DNA from: an uncultured Anaerotruncus sp.
GTDB lineage: Bacteria > Bacillota > Clostridia > Oscillospirales > Ruminococcaceae
NCBI GenBank assembly: GCA_904398655.1
Contig: CAJFPF010000047.1
Location: forward strand, 1 to 64,000
DNA: 64,000 nt
Direction: 5' to 3'
Under the pieces are notes generated by a model, which saw nothing but the letters and a program-made list of their open reading frames with translations, made no database searches and was not told the DNA's origin. This document shows, piece by piece, positions 54,859 to 64,000 of this stretch. The first letter of the stretch is position 1. Every line of letters begins with the position of its first letter. The position numbers and the translations under genes were made by a program.

Positions 54859-55440
54859 TTAGTGATGCTCCAAAATCTTATCCACCAGGCCGTACTCCAG
54901 GGCGGCTTGAGCGGTCATGAAATTGTCCCGCTCGGTGTCCCGCTCGATGACCTCCAACGGTTGGCCGGTCTGCTGGGACATGATCCGGTTCAGTTTTTCC
55001 CGCGTACGCAAAATCCAATCGGTATGGATCCGCATGTCGGTTGCCTGCCCCCGGGCGCCGCCGGAGGGTTGGTGAATCATGATCTCAGCATTGGGCAGCG
55101 CAATACGCTTTCCCTTGGCGCCCGAACAAAGCAGAAACGCTCCCATAGAAGCCGCCATGCCGATACAAATGGTGGAGACATCACACTTCACATACTGCAT
55201 GGTGTCATAAATCGCCATGCCAGCGGTTACCGAACCGCCAGGGCTGTTGATATAAAGGAAGATGTCCTTGTCGGGATCCTGCCCCTCCAAATAGAGCAGC
55301 TGGGCCACCACCAAGCTGGCGGTAGTATCGTTCACTTCCTCGCTCAACATGATAATTCTGTCGTTCAAAAGCCGGGAAAAGATATCGTAAGACCGCTCAC
55401 CCCGGTTGGTCTGTTCCACGACCATTGGCACTAAACTCAT
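54859..55440 (-). CDS. clpP: ATP-dependent Clp protease proteolytic subunit
   Basis: [44 protein letters not shown]. Confidence 0.98.
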   Translation of the reverse strand: MSLVPMVVEQTNRGERSYDIFSRLLNDRIIMLSEEVNDTTASLVVAQLLYLEGQDPDKDIFLYINSPGGSVTAGMAIYDTMQYVKCDVSTICIGMAASMGAFLLCSGAKGKRIALPNAEIMIHQPSGGARGQATDMRIHTDWILRTREKLNRIMSQQTGQPLEVIERDTERDNFMTAQAALEYGLVDKILEHH

Positions 55441-55568
55441 CTGAAAAATTCCCTCCCGTCGGATTTCTATCGCCGCAACGGTTCTCTACCCATCCGCCAC
55501 GTTATCTGGCGGTAGGGCCCAAAGGGCCCTATGTATCTTTTGGCGCCGCCGGGTTCGGGGCGCACGCT

Positions 55569-56903
55569 TTATTCCGCTTTGCCCTCAGAGGATTCCTTTT
55601 CCTGGGGCTTCAATTCCTCAGGGATCTCTGTGATCACGGCACTATCCCGCACCAGATCCAGCGCCTTCCCCATGGCCAGGTTCATGGTGATCTCCTTGGC
55701 AGGCAGGATCTCCTTCACCTTGTCGGCCTCCATGCCATACTGTTTGGCAATCTTCCCATACTCCTCATCCAGCTCCTCCTGGGAAGGAGTAATCTTCTCC
55801 AGCTCCACAATTTTTTCCAGCGCCAAGCGGGTTTCCACCTGATTCTTGGCCTGGTCGGCAAACGTCTTGCGGAACGCCTCCAGATCCATCCCTGCATACT
55901 GCAAGTAAGTCTTCAGGTCCATCCCCTGGGAGCGCAGGCGGTACTCAAATTCCCGCACCATCTCATCGATCCGGCTGTCATACATGCACTGAGGAATGTC
56001 CGCCTGCAGCTTGCCGCAGACCTCCTCCATCAGCTTGTTCTCCACTTCTGTCTCGCTGCGAGAATCCTGCCGCTCCTGCAGCTTCTTACGGATATCCGCC
56101 CGCAGCTCATCCAGTGTATCGAACTCGCTGACATCTTTTGCAAATTCATCATCCAGGGCGGGCAGCTCCCGATACTTCAGCTCATGGAGTTTGCACTTGA
56201 AGACCGCCTCTTTCCCCTTCAGCGCTTCGGCGTGGTAGTTCTCTGGGAAGGTGACAGTCACGTCAAACTCGTCCCCAGGCTTATGCCCCACAATCTGATC
56301 CTCAAAGCCGGGGATAAAGCTGCCAGACCCCAACTCCAGGGGATACTTCTCACCCTTGCCGCCCTCAAACGCCTTGCCATCCACAAAGCCCTCGAAATCG
56401 ATGGTGGCAGTGTCTCCCTTCTCAGCAGCCCGATCCTCTACGGTCACTAGGCGAGCGTTCTGCCGCTGCTGACGCTCCAGCTCCCGCTGAACCTCCTCAT
56501 CGGTGACAGAATGGATGGTTTTGGTAATCTCCAGGCCTTTATAGCCCTCCAGGGAGACCTCCGGCTTCACAGTCACCGTGGCGGTAAAGGTATAGCCGTT
56601 GGCATCTACATTTTGCACTTCAATGGCAGCCCGGTCTACCGGCTCAATGCCCTTTTCCTCCACTGCCGCATCATAGGCTGCAGGATAGGTATTGTTGATG
56701 GCCTCCTCATAGAAGACACCTTCGCCGTAAAGTTTTTCCACCATCTTGCGGGGCGCATGCCCACGGCGGAAACCAGGAACATTCATCCGTTTAATATTCT
56801 TGCGGTACGCGGCATCCACTGCCTTCTGAAACTCTTCCGCGCCCACAGAGATCTCCAATACAACCTTTTTGTCCTCGTTGGTCTTCATCGATACGACTGA
56901 CAT
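55569..56903 (-). CDS. tig: Trigger factor
   Basis: RMNVPGFRRGHAPRKMVEKLYG; PPIase domain; start trimmed to 56903. Confidence 0.96.
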   Translation of the reverse strand: MSVVSMKTNEDKKVVLEISVGAEEFQKAVDAAYRKNIKRMNVPGFRRGHAPRKMVEKLYGEGVFYEEAINNTYPAAYDAAVEEKGIEPVDRAAIEVQNVDANGYTFTATVTVKPEVSLEGYKGLEITKTIHSVTDEEVQRELERQQRQNARLVTVEDRAAEKGDTATIDFEGFVDGKAFEGGKGEKYPLELGSGSFIPGFEDQIVGHKPGDEFDVTVTFPENYHAEALKGKEAVFKCKLHELKYRELPALDDEFAKDVSEFDTLDELRADIRKKLQERQDSRSETEVENKLMEEVCGKLQADIPQCMYDSRIDEMVREFEYRLRSQGMDLKTYLQYAGMDLEAFRKTFADQAKNQVETRLALEKIVELEKITPSQEELDEEYGKIAKQYGMEADKVKEILPAKEITMNLAMGKALDLVRDSAVITEIPEELKPQEKESSEGKAE

Positions 56904-57118
56904 TCTACATCCTCCTGAAACGTACTTTAGATGCTTCATCGCTCCTGCCATGCTCGCCACGTAGGCTAGAGGCCACGCAGGAAAATCCTGCGCACAAATT
57001 TTCATGGAGGAACTATCTGGCAACTGGCGGCCCAGACCGCCAGGAACCCGCTATCGTAATATTATAGCAAACAGAAGTCACCTTGCCAATAGACAAATTG
57101 TGAATTTGTGGTGTTTTT

Positions 57119-57811
57119 TCAAATTCCTGTCACGGCGATCGGCCGGAACTTCAAATAATCGCTGCTCACCAATTGAAACTGGATGCCTCGGACCTCCCCT
57201 TCCACCGCCCAGCGGCAACCGGAGGCATGAATATGTCCATAATAGCACCGCCGGATTCCATATTTTTGTAGCACTTCTAAAATCTGCGGGGAAATGTTCT
57301 CCCCATAGATCGGCGGATAGTGCAGAAACGCCACCGGTTCCCCACCGGTTTTAAGCGCCTCCAAGATGGAGGATTCCAGACGCAGAGCCTCCCGATGGAT
57401 GATTTTGTCATCAAAAGGCTCCCCCGTCTCGAACAGCCATCCCCGGGAACCACAGACGGCGATACCATCCACCAGGACGCTGTTATTATTGAGAATCTCC
57501 AGGGAGTTTAATCCGTGGGCAGAAAAAAACGACTCCATCTTCCGCCGAGTGGTCCACCAGTAATCATGGTTCCCCTTCAGAAGGATCTTCCGTCCTGGAA
57601 GAGCTTCCAAATAGGCGAAATCGGGCAACGCCTCCTCTAGGCTCATCCCCCAGGAAAAGTCCCCCGGAAGCACCACTGTGTCCACTGGGGCCACCAGCTC
57701 CCGCCAATTCTGTGCAATCCGATCCACATAACCCTCCCAGCCAGGGAAAACATCCATAGCATGGTTTCCCCCCAGAGATAGGTGTAGATCGGCGATTGTA
57801 TAAACCGCGAT
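57119..57811 (-). CDS. Metallophosphoesterase
   Basis: VYTIADLHLSLGGNHAMDVF...GDFSWGMSLEEAL...KGNHDYWW; homology-consistent start is ATC at 57811 behind GGGAGGAG. Confidence 0.88.
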   Translation of the reverse strand: MAVYTIADLHLSLGGNHAMDVFPGWEGYVDRIAQNWRELVAPVDTVVLPGDFSWGMSLEEALPDFAYLEALPGRKILLKGNHDYWWTTRRKMESFFSAHGLNSLEILNNNSVLVDGIAVCGSRGWLFETGEPFDDKIIHREALRLESSILEALKTGGEPVAFLHYPPIYGENISPQILEVLQKYGIRRCYYGHIHASGCRWAVEGEVRGIQFQLVSSDYLKFRPIAVTGI

Positions 57812-57830
57812 GGGCTTCTCCTCCCTTCCC

Positions 57831-58778
57831 CTATAGGCCCGCCTCAAACCGGTTCCAAAAGTCCCGGGCATTTTGATAAAACAATTTCTGAGCAAAGAGT
57901 TCCCCATACTCTTGGGATACCCTTTGGTAAAATTCCTCCAACTTCTCCGTCGGTTCCAACCAGTCCGGTACATCGGTGCCATCATAGTCAGAACCCAAGG
58001 CCAGAATGTCCTGGGCTCCCAAATCTAAAAAGTGCCGGATATGGGCTGACAGATCCCGGAAGGTGGGCCTCCCATTCGCTGAAAGAAAGTGCACACAATA
58101 ATTGAGGCCCACAAGCCCCCTCACCTCCACCAGCCTGCGGATCTGGTCATCGGTGAGGTTTCGGGAATGGGGGCAGATGGCTCGAGCATTGGAATGGGAA
58201 GCCACAAATGGCCGGTTGGCCAGCTCGCTCAATTCCCAAAAACCTCTATCATTCAGATGGGAGACATCCACTCCTATCCCCTGTTTCTCCAAACAGTGCA
58301 CCGCCTCCCGTCCAAAAGAGCTCAACCCTTGATCGGGATTTCCATTGCCGCTGCCTAATTCATTGGGCCCATTCCAAGTAAGGGTTAATAGCTTTACACC
58401 ACATTCTTTCAGGCGATTTACACGATTGAGGTCGCCACCCAATGCCGCGCCGCCCTCCACCGTTAAAAAAGCCGCTGTTTTCCCCTGGTGCAAAAGGCGT
58501 TCTGCTTCTGTAAAGGTAAATACCTGTGCAATCTGCGTGGCATTCGTCTCCATTTGGACGCGAAAAAAGGCATAGCAGCGCTCAAAATATTCAACCGCCT
58601 CCCGGCCCCGTTTCTCATCAGGAATAAAGATCGCAAAACATTGCGCCCAATGGAACTTCTGCATTTTTTCTAGAGAAAGATGGGCCCCATTTCTGGACAG
58701 TCCCCGGTCGCCCGGTTGAAGCCTCACGCCATCATACAGCCGGGTGATGGTGTCACAGTGCAGGTCAAACAAATACAT
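57831..58778 (-). CDS. Membrane dipeptidase (peptidase M19)
   Basis: MYLFDLHCDTITRLYDG...VDVSHLNDRGFWEL...ASHSNARAICPHSRNL. Confidence 0.94.
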   Translation of the reverse strand: MYLFDLHCDTITRLYDGVRLQPGDRGLSRNGAHLSLEKMQKFHWAQCFAIFIPDEKRGREAVEYFERCYAFFRVQMETNATQIAQVFTFTEAERLLHQGKTAAFLTVEGGAALGGDLNRVNRLKECGVKLLTLTWNGPNELGSGNGNPDQGLSSFGREAVHCLEKQGIGVDVSHLNDRGFWELSELANRPFVASHSNARAICPHSRNLTDDQIRRLVEVRGLVGLNYCVHFLSANGRPTFRDLSAHIRHFLDLGAQDILALGSDYDGTDVPDWLEPTEKLEEFYQRVSQEYGELFAQKLFYQNARDFWNRFEAGL

Positions 58779-59166
58779 GAAGATCCCCCGCATCATAGGC
58801 ATTTTCCAGGTGTTGGTAATCCAACACCCGCCCATTTGCCCCCGGTAAGGTTATCACTTCAATGACATCAAACCGAGGTTGGTACTTGCCAGTATTGTAT
58901 ATGCCCTTCTGTTGGAGATATGCCGCTGCGGCTAGGACAATACGCCTGCGCTGCCCCGCGGTAACCGCCTGGGCGGGGGAACCATAGGAGTTTACAGAGC
59001 GTGTCTTCACTTCGACAAAGGCGATGATATCCTCTCTCTGGGCGATGATATCGATCTCGCTGCGGCCATGGCGCCAATTATGTTCTAAGATACGCCACCC
59101 CGCCCGCTCCAAACGTTGGCAAGCCAACTGCTCCCCCTGATTGCCACGCTTTTGGGAATCAGCCAT
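58765..59166 (-). CDS. YraN family protein (UPF0102)
   Basis: GNQGEQLACQRLERAGWRILEHNWRHGRSEIDIIAQREDIIAFVEVKTRS. Confidence 0.95.
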   Translation of the reverse strand: MADSQKRGNQGEQLACQRLERAGWRILEHNWRHGRSEIDIIAQREDIIAFVEVKTRSVNSYGSPAQAVTAGQRRRIVLAAAAYLQQKGIYNTGKYQPRFDVIEVITLPGANGRVLDYQHLENAYDAGDLHVFV

Positions 59167-59800
59167 TCCCTTTTCCCTCCATCCATTTTTTCAGGAAGGT
59201 GCGACGATGCTCCGGGCAGGGGTCATAATCGTCCAGCCTCTGATAGTGCAGCTGGGTTCCATAGCCCTTATGTTTTTCAAAGGCGTACTGAGGATACTGT
59301 TCCGCCAGTTGGCGCAAATACCGGTCTCGGGACACCTTGGCTAAAATAGAAGCCGCTGCTATAGAAGCGCTTTTTGCGTCCCCGCCCACCACCAAGCGGG
59401 TGGGTAATCCCAGCCCGGGATCCCGGTTCCCATCCACCAGGACCAGATGGGGGGTGTATTTTAGGCCCTCCACCGCTCGACGCATCGCTAAAAATGTGGC
59501 TTGAAGGATGTTGAAGCGGTCGATCTCCTCCACCGAAGCGGTTGCCACATGCCAATCCAGCGCTCTCTGAGTAATCTCCTGATAGAGCTGTTCTCGGCGT
59601 TTTTCGGAGAGCTTTTTAGAATCATTCACACCGGGGATCTCCTCTCCAGAAGGCAGGATCACCGCGGCAGCATAGACAGGACCGGCCAAAGGGCCTCGCC
59701 CCGCTTCATCCACGCCACAGAGCAGATCTGACGTGGTGGATAGGATCTCCCGATCAAAGGCATAAAGATCCGGCTTTTCCACCGGCTGGGAGGCCCTCAT
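59159..59800 (-). CDS. rnhB: Ribonuclease HII
   Basis: LLCGVDEAGRGPLAGPVYAAAVIL; AASILAKVSRDRYL. Confidence 0.97.
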   Translation of the reverse strand: MRASQPVEKPDLYAFDREILSTTSDLLCGVDEAGRGPLAGPVYAAAVILPSGEEIPGVNDSKKLSEKRREQLYQEITQRALDWHVATASVEEIDRFNILQATFLAMRRAVEGLKYTPHLVLVDGNRDPGLGLPTRLVVGGDAKSASIAAASILAKVSRDRYLRQLAEQYPQYAFEKHKGYGTQLHYQRLDDYDPCPEHRRTFLKKWMEGKGNG

Positions 59801-60717
59801 ATCTTCCCCTCTGGAGGGATTTCCAAAGTAATCCGCCCCAGCTTCCCACTGCGGAACTCATCCAATAGGGTGATGGCCGCCCGTTCGGTGTTGATCTCTC
59901 CACCACGCACTACCATGCCCCGCTTCTTTCCCAACAGGCAGAGCAGATCATAGGGCTCCGCGCCCTCCGTCTCCTGCGGGGTAAAGCTGTAACGCTTGGT
60001 CAAAAGTGCCGGGTACTCCCCCTGGAGCAGCCACAGTAGGCGCATGGCCAAATATTCCAGGTCCACCACATCGTCTTTCACTGCGCCAGTAAATGCCAGC
60101 CTCTCCCCTACTAAGGGGTCTTCAAACTTTGGCCAAAGTACCCCAGGGGTGTCCAATAGATCAACCCCGCCTTCCAAGCTCACCCACTGTCTCCCCCGGG
60201 TGACACCTGGACGATCCTCCACCTTGGTCCGTCGGGAGCCGGCCAACCGGTTGATCAGGGAGGATTTTCCTACATTGGGAATCCCGGCAATCATCATACG
60301 GATCGGTTTACCGGACATTCCTCGCTGTACTCGACGTTCCAATTCGGCGGAAAGGGTCTTCCTCACCAGAGGCAAAAAACCTCCCAAGCCCTTGCCACTA
60401 CGGCAATCAGCAGCAAGGGCAGGAATCCCCTGGGACTGATACCAGGCAACCCACTGCCGGGTGAGCGCTTCATCTGCCGCATCGCTCTTGTTGAGCAGTA
60501 ATATCCTGGGCTTACGGCCCACCAGGCGGTCGATCTCCGGGTTTCGGCTGGAGGCAGGGATCCGTGCGTCACACAGCTCTACCACAATGTCCACCAGTTT
60601 GAGACTGGATTCCATCATCCTTCTGGCTTTGGTCATATGGCCCGGGAACCACTGAATGGAGGGCGCGGTGCGGCCGTCCGCTCCCTCTCCCCACATCTCC
60701 CGGGGTTCTCCAGTCAC
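59797..60717 (-). CDS. rbgA: Ribosome biogenesis GTPase YlqF/RbgA
   Basis: IQWFPGHMTKARRMM; circularly permuted GTPase motifs LLNKSDAAD, GIPNVGKSSLINRL, DTPGVLWPKF; exact start uncertain. Confidence 0.94.
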   Translation of the reverse strand: MTGEPREMWGEGADGRTAPSIQWFPGHMTKARRMMESSLKLVDIVVELCDARIPASSRNPEIDRLVGRKPRILLLNKSDAADEALTRQWVAWYQSQGIPALAADCRSGKGLGGFLPLVRKTLSAELERRVQRGMSGKPIRMMIAGIPNVGKSSLINRLAGSRRTKVEDRPGVTRGRQWVSLEGGVDLLDTPGVLWPKFEDPLVGERLAFTGAVKDDVVDLEYLAMRLLWLLQGEYPALLTKRYSFTPQETEGAEPYDLLCLLGKKRGMVVRGGEINTERAAITLLDEFRSGKLGRITLEIPPEGKI

Positions 60718-61274
60718 GAAATCCCTCCTAAACGATTCAAGGGGAAGAAACGGAAGAGCGCCTTCCCCATTACCCGGCGAGTGTCTACCATGCCGATCTC
60801 CGAATCCCGGCTGTCATCTGAATGGTTGCGGTTGTCCCCCATTACAAAGACACACCCCTCTGGCACGGTTACAGGGAACTCCACGTCCATCTTCACAAAG
60901 GTTGGTTCATTGATATAGGGCTCATCCAGTGGTTCTCCATTCCGGTAGACAATCCCTTCTTGGAAATCGATATCAATCTCATCCCCTGCACAGCCGATCA
61001 CCCTTTTAATTAGGTTGGACTCCTCCTGGGTGTTGCGGTCAATGACCACCACATCCCCCACCTGGGGCTCATAGGCAATCTGCTGGAGAAACAGCCGATC
61101 TCCCTCATACAGGGTCGGCATCATGGAAACTCCGAAAACAGTCGCGGGACGTCCCACGAGCGCCATCAAAAGCATGAGAGGTACCAGCACCCCCATAAAG
61201 GAGTCCATCCATTCAAACGCCTCTTTCAGGGTATCTGGTTGTTGTTCCCGTGGCTGTGCTTGCTCCATATCCAT
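60714..61274 (-). CDS. lepB: Signal peptidase I
   Basis: GVSMMPTLYEGDRLFLQ; NLIKRVIGCAGDEI; VMGDNRNHSDDSR. Confidence 0.96.
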   Translation of the reverse strand: MDMEQAQPREQQPDTLKEAFEWMDSFMGVLVPLMLLMALVGRPATVFGVSMMPTLYEGDRLFLQQIAYEPQVGDVVVIDRNTQEESNLIKRVIGCAGDEIDIDFQEGIVYRNGEPLDEPYINEPTFVKMDVEFPVTVPEGCVFVMGDNRNHSDDSRDSEIGMVDTRRVMGKALFRFFPLNRLGGIS

Positions 61275-61298
61275 TTCGGATCACTCCATTCTGTCGAT

Positions 61299-61922
61299 TT
61301 ATAAAGCCCCTGCTGATTGGAACGGGTAGAAACGGAAGACGGCCTTTCCCATCACCCGCCGGACATCTACCAACCCGATTTGGGAAGAACGGCTGTCCGC
61401 TGAACGGTTCCGGTTATCTCCCATGACGAACAGATGCCCCTCCGGGACTTCTAAGGGAAACTGTACATCCCATCGGGTGAGCGTTGGCTCCCGGATATAC
61501 GGCTCCTCCAAAAGGGCTCCATTTCTCCAGACCTCTCCAGCATGAAAATCAATGTCGATGATATCTCCCGCTTTCCCAATGACCCGCTTGATGATGGGAG
61601 GCTGGCCCGCAGGGGTACGATCGATCACAACAATTTCTCCATAATCCGGATCGTGGCACCCCAGCTGCAAAATTAGCACGCGGTCGCCACTCTGAAGCGT
61701 GGGGGACATGGAGGGGCCGGAGACGGTAGCCGTGCGCAAAAGGCAGGTAAATACCAATAAAACCACAATTGCCGCCAGTAACCCCGCTTCCACCCACTCA
61801 TAAACGGCAACCATCCAGCGCCCGCGGGTTCTCCGAGGAAACGGGATTCGATAACGATATCGTTTTCCAATGGTTGGAGCCGGGGAGGCCTGCACTCGCT
61901 CTTCTAACTGCTGTCCGCTCAT
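61299..61922 (-). CDS. lepB: Signal peptidase I (second copy)
   Basis: GPSMSPTLQSGDRVLILQ; IIKRVIGKAGDII; VMGDNRNRSADSR. Confidence 0.95.
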   Translation of the reverse strand: MSGQQLEERVQASPAPTIGKRYRYRIPFPRRTRGRWMVAVYEWVEAGLLAAIVVLLVFTCLLRTATVSGPSMSPTLQSGDRVLILQLGCHDPDYGEIVVIDRTPAGQPPIIKRVIGKAGDIIDIDFHAGEVWRNGALLEEPYIREPTLTRWDVQFPLEVPEGHLFVMGDNRNRSADSRSSQIGLVDVRRVMGKAVFRFYPFQSAGAL

Positions 61923-62068
61923 TCCGCGCCCCCTTCCAACAGCTCACCGTTGGCGAGCCCTCTCGCAACTACTATACTATACTTTTCCCGCCGGTTCAAC
62001 CGGAAAGGGACGGCAGTTTTGCAGGAAAATGGAAAAGGGACGCCCAGGGCGTCCCTTCTGCGTAGAAT

Positions 62069-62413
62069 TCAGCGGACAGTGTCCTTGACCTTTGCAGCCT
62101 TGCCCACGCGATCCCGCAGGTAGTAGAGCTTGCTGCGGCGCACACGGCCGTTGCGGACCAATTCCACCTTGTCGATGTTGGGGGAGTGAATGGGGAACAC
62201 CCTCTCCACACCGCAGCCATGGGCCACGCGGCGGACGGTAAATGTCTCGGAGACTCCGCCATGTTTCTTGGCGATAACCGTTCCCTCAAAAACCTGGATT
62301 CTCTTCTTCTCGCCCTCTTTGACCCAGACGTGCACCCGTACGGTGTCACCAATCTCGACCTTGGGGGGGTCAGCCTTCAAGCTGGCGCTGGAAATCTGCT
62401 TCAAAGCGTCCAT
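62069..62413 (-). CDS. rplS: 50S ribosomal protein L19
   Basis: [32 protein letters not shown]...[16 protein letters not shown]. Confidence 0.97.
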   Translation of the reverse strand: MDALKQISSASLKADPPKVEIGDTVRVHVWVKEGEKKRIQVFEGTVIAKKHGGVSETFTVRRVAHGCGVERVFPIHSPNIDKVELVRNGRVRRSKLYYLRDRVGKAAKVKDTVR

Positions 62414-62443
62414 CTGTGCTTCCTCCTTATTTTTTACAGACAT

Positions 62444-62560
62444 TCATTCCCGAAGATTCGGCAGAGGACTGTCCGGTTTCATGTCAGCCCACAGAGGCTG
62501 GTCGTGAAAACCCGTTGCAGGGTCACAACGTTCTCAACATGCCTTGCTATCATACCACAC
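62444..62560 (-). promoter_or_regulatory. Candidate structured leader of rplS
   Basis: Several short hairpins in the 5' UTR (ACCC-TGCAAC-GGGT, CCGAATCTTCGG); possible r-protein leader. Confidence 0.3.
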
Positions 62561-62595
62561 ACAGCAGAAAAATGCAAGCCTTTTTCTACATTTTT

Positions 62596-62943
62596 TCAGC
62601 TATTGACGATCAAAGCCACCAATACCAACGGCTCCTGGCCCGCATTGGAGATGCTATGGAACTGACCACTGGGGGTGTGGGCCACATCTCCAGGGTATAA
62701 AGGGCGTTCCTCTCCGTTATCATTAAACCGCGCGGTACCCTGCAAAACATAAAAGGTTTCGCTCTCCCCGTTGTGGGGATGGACGCCAATGGAGCAACCG
62801 GGAGCCAGTTCCAGGCGGCTGAATAGCCGTCCATGGCCACAGAACTGTTCTGGGGCCAGCAATTGGCGCAGCTGAACACTGCCGTCGCCGCCTCTCATAT
62901 GCTCGTTGATGGTAATCTTTTGCTCCTCTTTGCGGATGATCAT
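62596..62943 (-). CDS. Cupin domain-containing protein
   Basis: LELAPGCSIGVHPHNGESETFYVLQGTARFNDNGEE...PGDVAHTPSGQFHSI; start trimmed to 62943. Confidence 0.92.
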   Translation of the reverse strand: MIIRKEEQKITINEHMRGGDGSVQLRQLLAPEQFCGHGRLFSRLELAPGCSIGVHPHNGESETFYVLQGTARFNDNGEERPLYPGDVAHTPSGQFHSISNAGQEPLVLVALIVNS

Positions 62944-62959
62944 ATCTGACGCCTCCTTT

Positions 62960-63646
62960 TTATTGAAAATCGTGCAAAGATTCGTCCAAAATTCGTTTGC
63001 GAACCACCTGGGTCCAATCGGCCTTCCAGCCCGTCTGAGTAGCGAAGGCATCCAGCACCAGCGTGGGGTTGATATTTCGTTGGGCCCCCGCCGCTGTGCG
63101 CATCCGCAGCCAGAAAGCATCTTCTGAAACCCTCTGTTCCAGAATGGTAAACAGGGGCTTCACATCCAGCTGCTTCTCCCCCTTTTTGGTCCGCTTCATC
63201 ACCGGGATCTCTGGCTGGGAGCAGAACGCTTCCAGGGCTTGGCCTGCCGTCTCCGGCTTTCCTTGGCTAAATTCCTGGGTGATTTCATACTCCGCCCAGG
63301 CGATGGCCTCCGGCTTTTGAACCACCGGAGCCGCCCGATAGGCCTCCAAGCCCTGCGGAAATACCTGGTTCAAACGGTCCACCACCTCTTGAAAAGGAAC
63401 GGCCTGTACCAGCCGGAAATCCATGGATTCGCATTCGCTCTCATAGCCCAACGCCAGTGGCAGGGCAAAGGTCACATAGATGTGAGGATTGAACCCCAGA
63501 GTATGCCAAACAGGCAGTCCGGAACGTTTGAGGCACCGGGAGACACACCGCACCAGATCCAGATGGGAGATATATTTGATCCGGCCCAACTTTCGATAGA
63601 ACACCCGCACGGTCAGTTCATACAGCTCATTCCCCAAAGCAGGCAC
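62960..63646 (-). CDS. TIGR03936 family radical SAM-associated protein (DUF2344)
   Basis: YRKLGRIKYISHLDLVRCVSRCLKRSGLPVWHTLGFNPHIYVTFALPLALGYESECE. Confidence 0.93.
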   Translation of the reverse strand: MPALGNELYELTVRVFYRKLGRIKYISHLDLVRCVSRCLKRSGLPVWHTLGFNPHIYVTFALPLALGYESECESMDFRLVQAVPFQEVVDRLNQVFPQGLEAYRAAPVVQKPEAIAWAEYEITQEFSQGKPETAGQALEAFCSQPEIPVMKRTKKGEKQLDVKPLFTILEQRVSEDAFWLRMRTAAGAQRNINPTLVLDAFATQTGWKADWTQVVRKRILDESLHDFQ

Positions 63647-64000
63647 CTCCCAACAGTTGATTTGCCCCGCAGCCAGAACAGTGATCCCGGCAGTTGGGGG
63701 TCGTCCGATCCTGGTGGGCCAGCTGGTTCTCTCGGATCAGGAAGCGTTTACTTACCCCATAGTCCAAGTGATCCCAGGGCATCACTTCCTCGTAGGAGCG
63801 CCGGCGGTTGGCATAGAAGGAAAAGTCTATCCCCTGTTCCTGTGCCGCCTGCTCCCACCGAGCCATGGAAAAGAAATCACCCCAGCCGTCTAACTTGGAG
63901 CCCAACTGCCAAGCCCGTTCCACTACCGGGCAGAGCCGCCGGTCTCCGCGGGCCAGGACCGCCTCCAAAAAGCTGGTGGGGCTATCGTGGTATTTTACAG
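63627..64000 (-). CDS. TIGR03960 family B12-binding-type radical SAM protein, C-terminal part (truncated by window edge)
   Basis: C-terminal 'LARGDRRLCPVVERAWQLGSKLDGWGDFF...PWDHLDYGVSKRFLIRE' next to its usual partner. Confidence 0.85.
   Translation of the reverse strand, partial: VKYHDSPTSFLEAVLARGDRRLCPVVERAWQLGSKLDGWGDFFSMARWEQAAQEQGIDFSFYANRRRSYEEVMPWDHLDYGVSKRFLIRENQLAHQDRTTPNCRDHCSGCGANQLLGGACFGE

Overview
Chromosomal window from a low-GC Gram-positive (Clostridia-like) bacterium. It is densely coded and mostly on the minus strand. No rRNA, tRNA, CRISPR array, prophage or transposase was recognised. Housekeeping blocks: ssrA-smpB-gtrA-recR-ybaB-dnaX-ffs; hemL-hemB-cobA/hemD-hemC-precorrin-2 dehydrogenase-hemA; rpoD; glpK; radC-pyrE; prfC; guaB; hslO; lysA; engB-lon-clpX-clpP-tig; yraN-rnhB-rbgA-lepB-lepB-rplS; and the TIGR03936/TIGR03960 radical-SAM-associated pair. 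Points most worth a second look: (i) a TetM/EF-G-like ribosomal-protection GTPase fused to a C-terminal YacP/Rae1-type NYN nuclease domain (37760-40375); (ii) a compact restriction-modification locus in which a PD-(D/E)XK nuclease domain is fused to an N6-adenine methylase next to an HsdS-like subunit, with no HsdR helicase, and with the methylase reading frame split by a single in-frame TAG (30963-34657); (iii) a collagen-like (Gly-X-Y) surface or spore protein interrupted by a CBM-like module; (iv) a metallophosphoesterase whose homology-consistent start codon is ATC; (v) a long out-of-phase overlap between precorrin-2 dehydrogenase and hemC; (vi) structured leaders upstream of lon, thiT and rplS. 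All calls come from reading the sequence and the supplied translations. No database search was run.
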